From NCBI GenBank assembly GCA_019828565.1, contig JAHDYR010000021.1, positions 62,001 to 126,000 on the forward strand: DNA of 64,000 nt, written 5' to 3'. Below are positions 58,277-64,000 of the stretch, in pieces. Both the position numbers and the translations under genes were made by a program. The DNA comes from Carpediemonas membranifera. Its lineage: Eukaryota > Fornicata. Numbering within the stretch: the first letter of the stretch is position 1; every line of letters starts with the position of its first letter. The notes below the pieces were generated by a model. The model had not been told where the DNA came from, searched no databases, and saw only the letters and a list, made by a program, of their open reading frames with translations.

Positions 58277-60145
58277 TCAGATGAAGGAAACGTCACTAAA
58301 TGCCACCCCAGAATCCTCCCCACCGAGGCCAACATCCACCACGAGACCCCTCACACGCCCAGCCGGGAGTGAGAACCAACTCTCCAACACGAACCCCGCC
58401 CCGATCATACCACAGGACCGAGGCCGACCGGACTCGCACTCAAACAGCACGACACGCTGACCGCTGAGTCGGGGCGGGTCAGTGGGGATGGGGGCGACGG
58501 GGACACTGGTGCTGGCCCCCTGCCCCTCGGTCTGCGGGGCAGCCATGTCCGGGCGCTTCGTCAGCAGCCATGTCTTGCGGATATTCGCCGCGTGGCGTTT
58601 CTCACCAGCCTTGGCCCTCGTAGTGCCGTCCACAGAAGAAGCGGCGGCCACGAGAGCCCGCTCGCACTCGGCGTACTGATCACCCAGAGCAGCAGAGATG
58701 GGTGGCATGAACGGTGCCGGCAGTGTCCCAGCATCCACGGGCGCCCGCTTGGCCGGGGGACGGCGACGCCACGTCTCGAGTGCATCCCAGGCTCTGGCGA
58801 CCATGCAGCCGTACCCGGGGGCTGTCAAGGGGCAGTCCTCAGGGTACAGTGCCCTGCCGGTCTCATGGGTGAGGTACCGCCACTCCTCGCGGCCCAGGGG
58901 GTGGGCCCTGGCGTGCACCAGGCCTCTGTACACGAACCCGCCCCAGTTCGCGGGGGCCAGGACCAGGAGGCCTGGGAGATCGCCCATGGGGCAGGGTGTG
59001 ATGCACACCGTGGGGCGGGGGCCGGGGGCGGGCGGGCCCGTGATCTGGTCCGCCCGGCTCTCGTTCAGCTGCCACGTCGGTACGGGTCGACCCAGGTCCC
59101 CGAGGGAGTCCTGATCGACATTGACGTCCCCGTCGTCCGCGGGCCATGGCCAGGCTGGGGGTGCTGGGGCGGGTGTCTCGCCGACAGCGGGGTTGAGCTG
59201 GGCGATCATCTCCTTGGCCTGGCCCGGCCCCACCGCCGTCTCCTGCGGGTGCGGCGGGTCACGGCGCTTGTTCATCGGCAGCAGGCCATACGGGTCGGCC
59301 CCGTTGAAAGAGCGGACTACCCTGATGCGGGGGTCCTCGACCGTGACGTATGAGGACCTCGTCGGGTCGGGCCTGGACCCGGGGGCCATGGTGGGGGCGG
59401 TGTTGTTCACTGGGACCAGGGCGGTGCGGGCAACGTCGAGGGAAGCGGGCCCGACCAGGCGGTAGCCGCACAGGGCGTCCCGGCGGGAGACGGCACCGGG
59501 TACGGCGGCGACCACGGCGTCTGCCAATGTACTGTGGACTATAATGAACGCCCTGTCGCCCGCTATGGCAATGGGGAGGGTCAGGGGCAGTCTCATGTCG
59601 GGCAGCAGGGCGCCGAAGTCGACCTGGGGCGGGGTGCCGCGGATCGGGAGGGCTGCGACGTCGGGCACCTCTATAGGCGTGTAGTATGACATATCATGGA
59701 CTACCGCGCCGCTGTTGGCGATACGCCAAACAGTGCGGAGGCCCTTCATCGTGGCGGAGGTCGGGATGGTGTATCCGAAGTGGGGTGCCATATGGAAGCG
59801 CTTGACGTTCCACAAATGTGTCTCGAGCCATACATTGGGTCTCGATAGACGGAAGGTGCGTGTGAGGAAGTTGGAACGCTTCCTGATGGCCTTGCGAAGC
59901 TTCTTCGGGCCAATTGGCTCTCCTGTCGTGCGATCGACACTGGTCTTGTCCATTTCATGCTTAACAGCCTGACGCACGTTGCGGGGATACCTGTGGACGT
60001 CGTACGACATTGCACGGCGGCGAAGGTGCCGAGGAAGCCGCTGGAAGATTCTACTCGTGCCCTTGTGCTTCATAATATCATCTTGGCAGAATCGCAGCTC
60101 TTTTAACCGCGTAGTAACTGTTGCAGGAACGTCAATCGCCTGCAT
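58277..60145 (-). CDS. POP1: POP1, RNase P/MRP protein subunit
   Basis: POP1 is the largest protein of RNase P and RNase MRP, which process tRNA and rRNA precursors. Family features are RRRAMSYDVHRYPRNVRQAV near the N-terminus, WLETHLWNVKRFHMA (the WL.TH.WH.KRF.M element), the YYTPIEVPDV and GFVLESWFSLPAGR segments, and a POPLD-like middle domain (APANWGGFVYRGLVHARAHPLGREEWR). The ATG at 60145 gives 622 residues. The frame stays open for a further 66 bases with non-ATG codons, so another short exon is possible. The protein is enriched in Pro and Arg. Confidence 0.88.
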   Translation of the reverse strand: MQAIDVPATVTTRLKELRFCQDDIMKHKGTSRIFQRLPRHLRRRAMSYDVHRYPRNVRQAVKHEMDKTSVDRTTGEPIGPKKLRKAIRKRSNFLTRTFRLSRPNVWLETHLWNVKRFHMAPHFGYTIPTSATMKGLRTVWRIANSGAVVHDMSYYTPIEVPDVAALPIRGTPPQVDFGALLPDMRLPLTLPIAIAGDRAFIIVHSTLADAVVAAVPGAVSRRDALCGYRLVGPASLDVARTALVPVNNTAPTMAPGSRPDPTRSSYVTVEDPRIRVVRSFNGADPYGLLPMNKRRDPPHPQETAVGPGQAKEMIAQLNPAVGETPAPAPPAWPWPADDGDVNVDQDSLGDLGRPVPTWQLNESRADQITGPPAPGPRPTVCITPCPMGDLPGLLVLAPANWGGFVYRGLVHARAHPLGREEWRYLTHETGRALYPEDCPLTAPGYGCMVARAWDALETWRRRPPAKRAPVDAGTLPAPFMPPISAALGDQYAECERALVAAASSVDGTTRAKAGEKRHAANIRKTWLLTKRPDMAAPQTEGQGASTSVPVAPIPTDPPRLSGQRVVLFECESGRPRSCGMIGAGFVLESWFSLPAGRVRGLVVDVGLGGEDSGVAFSDVSFI

Positions 60146-60372
60146 TGGTTCTCCGTGCTCATGGTCTTTTCTGGCAAAACGATCAGTGCCGGACAAGTTG
60201 CCCTGAGTCAAGCGGCCCTCGCGTAGCCTGCGCTCTGCGCCTTGAAGATAGAGTCATACAGCTTTCGTACACAGCGTGATCAGACATTCCCGGCAATGAC
60301 TGAATCACCTGGGACCACGTGGCGACGCATCTCAATGCCCATAAATGAACGATACGAATGGTAGCAGGATAT

Positions 60373-60994
60373 TTAAGCCTGGATCTCACCGCAGTCGCTG
60401 ATGACGACGGGCTTGGAGGTCACGCCAGAGCCAGAGCCGACCTTCTCGACGCGCTTGACGACGTCCATGCCGTCAATGACCTTGCCGAACACGACGTGCT
60501 TGCCGTCGAGCCAGGGGCAGGCGACGGTGGTGATGAAGAACTGGGAGCCGTTGGTGTTGGGGCCGGCGTTGGCCATGGAGAGGACGCCAACAGTGTTCTT
60601 GAGCTTGAAGTTCTCGTCACGGAACTTCTCGCCGTAGATGGACTCGCCGCCAGTGCCGTTGCCGCGGGTGCTGTGTTAGATATCGTGGTTGTGAGTCAGG
60701 GATTAGCGTGCTGGTAGCTGGTAGTCGGAAAATATCAGCTACCAGTGGCACAAAACTGACTCGAGGTACAAACAAGTCACCGCCCTGGAGCATGAACTCG
60801 GGGATAACACGGTGGAAGGAGCTGCCCTTATAGTGGAGGGGCTTGCCGGACTTGCCAACACCCTTCTCACCAGTGCAGAGGCAGCGGAAGTTCTCGGCAG
60901 TCTTAGGGACTACATCGGCGAAAAGCTCGAAGGTGATACGGCCGGCAGCCTGGCCGCCAATAGTAACGTCAAAGAACACGGTGGGATTGACCAT
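60373..60994 (-). CDS. Cyclophilin-type peptidyl-prolyl isomerase (two exons)
   Basis: Cyclophilins isomerise X-Pro bonds. Exon 1 (60774-60994) starts [20 protein letters not shown], including [19 protein letters not shown] and the catalytic region [17 protein letters not shown] 103-nt intron (60671-60773, GTTTGT...ATCTAACACAG, phase 2) separates it from exon 2 (60373-60670), which begins [17 protein letters not shown] and includes [17 protein letters not shown] and [10 protein letters not shown]. The 172-residue product carries the short insert KSGKPLHYK typical of divergent-loop cyclophilins. Start at 60994 is the canonical one; 61018 is also in frame. Probably cytosolic. Confidence 0.95.
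60711..60745 (-). repeat. Perfect 10-bp inverted repeat inside the cyclophilin intron
   Basis: CTGGTAGCTG (60711-60720) and CAGCTACCAG (60736-60745) are perfect reverse complements separated by 15 nt. They lie in the only long intron seen here. Folding the stem would shorten the distance between splice sites from 103 to about 68 nt. Confidence 0.85.
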
Positions 60995-61179
60995 TTCTGT
61001 TGTCAACTTTTTTTTCATGCAAAAAATTGATGAGAGATCGATCCGCCATTACCATTGATGCATTCCAACGCGATCCGTCTTATCTTGCCGACAGGGTGCT
61101 CCATAAGCCCTTAGCCCCAGGTTAAGCGATACGTTTATAATGCCGTTCAATCCAAAACCATGTCTCCTAAGTCTCGCTC

Positions 61180-62607
61180 TCACGCGTCAAACCCCGGAAA
61201 TGGCTCCTTCTTGCTGAACGCCATCTTCTTCACCTTGAACGCGATATACCCCCTGACCCGGCCGGTCTGAATAAGGCTGGCGATCTGACACACTACGGTG
61301 GTCGCATCCCACTGGTTGATATCCCGTAGCAATGCCGCGTCACTCACGGGCAGGGTCCTGAGGTAGTCCTCGAACACGGCCATGGCCTGGTCGAAGCCTT
61401 GTTCGATAAATGAAAGGCTCATTTGGTAGCGGTACTTCTCGTCAGAAATAGACTCGCGGTTGAGCTCGAGGAGTGTCCGGAGGAGCTGCACAGTGCATAT
61501 CTGCCTGATTTCTTCCCATATGAGCAACAGCCCGCGTGCGGCGAGTTGGTCTCGAGTCCTTTCGATCGCCACACAGAACTTGCCCAGATTCCCGTCACTC
61601 ACCGCCCCCACGAGGTCGATGTACAGCAAGGACCGTGGGACAGCCTGTACCAGATCATACCGCGGCATCCGCATGTCCGCCAACATCAGTGGAACCATGT
61701 ACGATGCGATGAGTCCAACGACCTCCTGCCCCGCCTTCGCCTCCTGTGCAACTGTGAGTGCGACGGCCATGTGTCGGCGGGCCGGGCCGTATGCCACTGT
61801 GTGGTCCATCGCGTGGACTCGACCGCACTGGTAGTGGAAGTCGATGACGTCAGACACAGCTCCGCGCCTGAGCAGGGCGGCGTCGACGTCCGCCTGGCAA
61901 GTTTGGCCGAGCTCTTTCTTCTGTTGGTCCTCTGTCTCAAGCCTAGTGACAGTGGCGTGTGCCATGGAGAAGGCCCGCTCCTGGAACGACAGGGCGATGG
62001 TGTGGCTGAGGAGTACCGGCCGGCACTGAAGCCGCGACTTGTCGATGGGGGCGTGGGGGCACTTGTTGTAGAGCTTGGGGAGGACCGACTGAGAAAGGGA
62101 CTTAATGGCTGAGTTCAGCTTGCCGTCAGTTGGGGCTTTCTCACGGAGAAAGCGCAGGAGGGCGTCGATTGGTGTGCGCCACCAGTTGCAATCGGTTTGA
62201 TCTGTGTCGAAGTGCTTGTCTGCTACGGTGACTAGGGCTTCAAGGGCGATAATGGCGGCGTCTGAGGGTGTGGATGGGTCGGGGCGAGTTTCGCGGCCTT
62301 CAGAGAGGAGGTAGTTCAAGAACGTAACCATAAGCTCCTCAAAATAGGTCTTTGTGTCCGCATCCTCGTCATCCATGGCGCATTGGGACGCTACATGCCC
62401 AACGTGTATTCTTAGCCCGTCAAGCTTCGGGTGCAGCCTGCAGCGGGGTATTTGCTGCATAACTGGATGTGCAAGCACTCCAACTGCGACTAGATGCGCG
62501 TGCATCGATCGAAACCCACGGCGATTGAGCTTATTCATCAGACACGACGTCAGCTGGTCTATTCTGACAAAACTCCATGTTGCTGTCGAAGAAGAGAACG
62601 AACTCAT
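61180..62607 (-). CDS. PCID2: PCID2/Thp1-like PCI-domain protein (TREX-2)
   Basis: PCID2/Thp1 is a PCI-domain subunit of the TREX-2 complex that couples transcription to mRNA export; relatives include Csn12. The C-terminal half matches: PRYDLVQAVPRSLLYIDLVG then AVSDGNLGKFCVAIERTRDQ, ARGLLLIWEEIRQICTVQLL and the terminal GRVRGYIAFKVKKMAFSKKE before PFP (PCID2 ends [23 protein letters not shown]). The ATG at 62607 gives 475 residues, somewhat longer than the human protein. Codons upstream to 62931 are unlike the family. Nuclear location is inferred. Confidence 0.83.
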   Translation of the reverse strand: MSSFSSSTATWSFVRIDQLTSCLMNKLNRRGFRSMHAHLVAVGVLAHPVMQQIPRCRLHPKLDGLRIHVGHVASQCAMDDEDADTKTYFEELMVTFLNYLLSEGRETRPDPSTPSDAAIIALEALVTVADKHFDTDQTDCNWWRTPIDALLRFLREKAPTDGKLNSAIKSLSQSVLPKLYNKCPHAPIDKSRLQCRPVLLSHTIALSFQERAFSMAHATVTRLETEDQQKKELGQTCQADVDAALLRRGAVSDVIDFHYQCGRVHAMDHTVAYGPARRHMAVALTVAQEAKAGQEVVGLIASYMVPLMLADMRMPRYDLVQAVPRSLLYIDLVGAVSDGNLGKFCVAIERTRDQLAARGLLLIWEEIRQICTVQLLRTLLELNRESISDEKYRYQMSLSFIEQGFDQAMAVFEDYLRTLPVSDAALLRDINQWDATTVVCQIASLIQTGRVRGYIAFKVKKMAFSKKEPFPGFDA

Positions 62608-62917
62608 CGCGAGATACAGCTGGCACTCACTGCTCAAGATCCGCGAGATGCAATAAACTCCGTTCAAAAGAAGCGAGTACGTGTTGCCAGAGAGACAAAG
62701 AAAGCAAAGCTGCCATCCGAGTCTGACAACACCCAGCGATGCGTCATCAGCTGGGCTCTGACCGTGGCCATCCCAAAGCAAAAAAAAGCAACAGCTGCAC
62801 TCAGGGCTGAGCTCGGGGTGGACAATGAGATCCGAACATCGTTCAGCCACTTTGCCTCTGGGAAAGCCCCTAGGCGTGTTAAATGGTGTGAGCTTTACAT
62901 TTCGTGCGTGTGGCTGC
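62608..62917. other. 310 bp gap
   Basis: Upstream of the PCID2-like gene and downstream of the small membrane protein gene. Shadow frames only; no RNA gene or repeat noticed. Confidence 0.3.
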
Positions 62918-63205
62918 TCAGCGGGAGCCAAAGTGGTCGATGAGACTCACAATGGGGCGGCGGATGAGCAGGAAGACGTAGCAAACGAATAAAAGAACCA
63001 AAAAGATGAAAAGGGACCCGTAGATGCGCTTTTCGTACGTGAACATGCCATAGTAATCGAACCTGATCGACATTGTTAGCAGCTTCTTCTTCATGGACTT
63101 CATGGGAACAAACGGAGTACGAGCGTTCGGTACATCCCGAGTGTTGCTGGTTTCAACCTCGGATGGTTTGTTTACAGGTGTGTTCTTTCTGTTAACGACA
63201 ACCAT
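62918..63205 (-). CDS. Small single-TM membrane protein (95 residues)
   Basis: Starts MVVVNRKNTPVNKPSEVETS. The N-terminal 60 residues are soluble and basic, then one hydrophobic segment (YGSLFIFLVLLFVCYVFLLI) and a short tail (RRPIVSLIDHFGSR). No signal peptide, so probably a C-terminally anchored protein with the N-terminus in the cytosol. It resembles small ER or Golgi membrane subunits in layout, but I do not recognise a family. Confidence 0.6.
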   Translation of the reverse strand: MVVVNRKNTPVNKPSEVETSNTRDVPNARTPFVPMKSMKKKLLTMSIRFDYYGMFTYEKRIYGSLFIFLVLLFVCYVFLLIRRPIVSLIDHFGSR

Positions 63206-63250
63206 GACGAAATAGCAATGTTAAACTGCGAAATATGGTACAACGATCGT

Positions 63251-64000
63251 TCACCGCAGGGCGCCCTGAATCCGCATGTCTCGCATCTTCTGCGTGAACC
63301 GAGCAAACGTATGCTCGCTCTGGCGCTTACTAGGCGGCCTCTCAAAGGAAGCAACGGGGTGATCCTTGGCGCCAATCTTGGCGGCCCTCACGCGGTAGGC
63401 TTCTTCAAGCTCGTAGCCTTGGAGAATATCGTCTGTCATTGCATCCACGTCACTCAGGAGTTCTGGGATGACCAGCATCCTCTCGATTTCATCTTCTTTG
63501 GTGCGTTCCCGCTCTCGCCCGTCGGCAAGCGGCTCCTCTCCGTCCATGCCCACACGGCTCCTGAAGCCGTCCCATACGACCTCAAGTGATCTAAGGGCAT
63601 CGTGGACGTGGTTTCTTACGCCGTCGTTGAGCGCGCTCGTCTCCTTGAGCTCAACCTCCATCCTGTCGGCTTCTTCGACGCAAAAGAGGTACATCCGCTC
63701 CTTCAGCTTCGCCTCTTCAAGCTCAATGTGTTTCTCTAGCAGGGTTTTGCCGTCAGAGGCCTTTGCCATCACTGGTGAGTCCACAAGCTGCCGTGCTGTT
63801 TCCATCAACGTCTGTCCCTGGACCTCGTCCTCCTCGCCGCGCACAATCGGTGCGGCACGACGTGCACTGCCTTCGTGGTATCTTGGCCCCACAGAGGCAT
63901 ATCTGTTTCGATTCATTGGCGAAACCAAGTCGTTTTCTCGTTTTCGCATTTTTGCCCGCCGAGCTTGTGCTATTGAAGGGTCAAACAATGTGTTTATACT
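63251..64000 (-). CDS. Coiled-coil protein, 5' end cut by the window edge
   Basis: The frame is open to the window end, so the N-terminus is outside or begins at an internal Met (63949). The visible 249 residues include a basic N-terminal segment (QARRAKMRKRENDL), a helical middle (EKHIELEEAKLKERMYLFCV) and a C-terminus ending in FARFTQKMRDMRIQGALR. No domain is recognised. Confidence 0.55.
   Translation of the reverse strand, partial: SINTLFDPSIAQARRAKMRKRENDLVSPMNRNRYASVGPRYHEGSARRAAPIVRGEEDEVQGQTLMETARQLVDSPVMAKASDGKTLLEKHIELEEAKLKERMYLFCVEEADRMEVELKETSALNDGVRNHVHDALRSLEVVWDGFRSRVGMDGEEPLADGRERERTKEDEIERMLVIPELLSDVDAMTDDILQGYELEEAYRVRAAKIGAKDHPVASFERPPSKRQSEHTFARFTQKMRDMRIQGALR

Noticed and set aside
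60145-60300. An extra 5' exon for POP1
   Set aside because: Donor-like GT sites exist upstream, but no acceptor matching the CTNACACAG pattern gives an open join, so only the ATG at 60145 is reported.
1-64000. A hidden prokaryotic-style defence or biosynthetic gene cluster
   Set aside because: All identifiable genes are eukaryotic housekeeping or lineage-specific proteins with scattered functions; no repeats, integrases or coherent cluster were seen.

Overview
This window is nuclear DNA from a compact, GC-rich protist genome. All recognisable genes are eukaryotic: an intraflagellar transport protein, kinesin, gamma-tubulin complex component, COPII coat, Rab1, a Sec1/Munc18 protein, GPI transamidase, a CHD remodeller, a SWI3 subunit, POP1 and LSM12. 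Genes lie about 50-400 bp apart on both strands, with no operons. I saw no tRNA, rRNA, transposon or CRISPR array. Twelve introns can be placed by restoring protein homology across breaks in frame. Eleven are 28-40 nt and one is 103 nt. They start GTNYGT (once GTATGA) and end in a fused branch-point and acceptor of the form CTNACACAG. That intron style, AGTAAA-type sequences just past stop codons, and a two-domain WRKY protein outside plants suggest a metamonad, probably a free-living fornicate such as Carpediemonas or a relative. The organism name is an inference.

Layout. 1-6.3 kb: end of a basic protein, IFT52, an armadillo-repeat protein, an RCC1-like protein and a LicC-like nucleotidyltransferase. 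6.5-7.1 kb: an unresolved gene ending in one WD40 repeat. 7.2-16.8 kb: a large type I membrane protein, a coiled-coil protein, a second copy of the RCC1-like family and a double WRKY protein. 17.4-30.5 kb: a small possibly axonemal protein, an unknown, RPA14 (three exons), a CHD1-like remodeller, Sec31, Dim1 (three exons), glycine C-acetyltransferase and SYS1. 30.6-42 kb: an EF-hand coiled-coil protein, a tail-anchored protein, Sly1, an acidic nuclear-type protein, TSR2, two small unknowns, a 790 bp gene-poor gap and SWI3. 42.2-52.3 kb: inositol phosphate kinase (9-nt first coding exon), a small ORF, a gamma-tubulin complex component, a DUF2039 protein, an SMP lipid-transfer protein, Fis1, a monoglyceride-lipase-like hydrolase and a kinesin-1-like motor. 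52.4-64 kb: an unknown, LSM12, Rab1, a metallophosphoesterase, PIG-K, an unknown, POP1, cyclophilin, a PCID2/Thp1-like protein, a small membrane protein and the start of a truncated coiled-coil gene.

Functional themes. ER-Golgi traffic: Sec31, Rab1, Sly1, SYS1. Cilium and microtubules: IFT52, kinesin, gamma-tubulin complex, several coiled-coil or armadillo candidates. Chromatin and RNA: CHD1, SWI3, WRKY, Dim1, TSR2, POP1, LSM12, PCID2, RPA14. Organelle membranes: Fis1 next to an SMP protein. The most novel material is the uniform mini-intron set, including a 9-nt coding exon and a hairpin-containing long intron, and the paralogous RCC1-like family with an unrecognised conserved N-terminal block.
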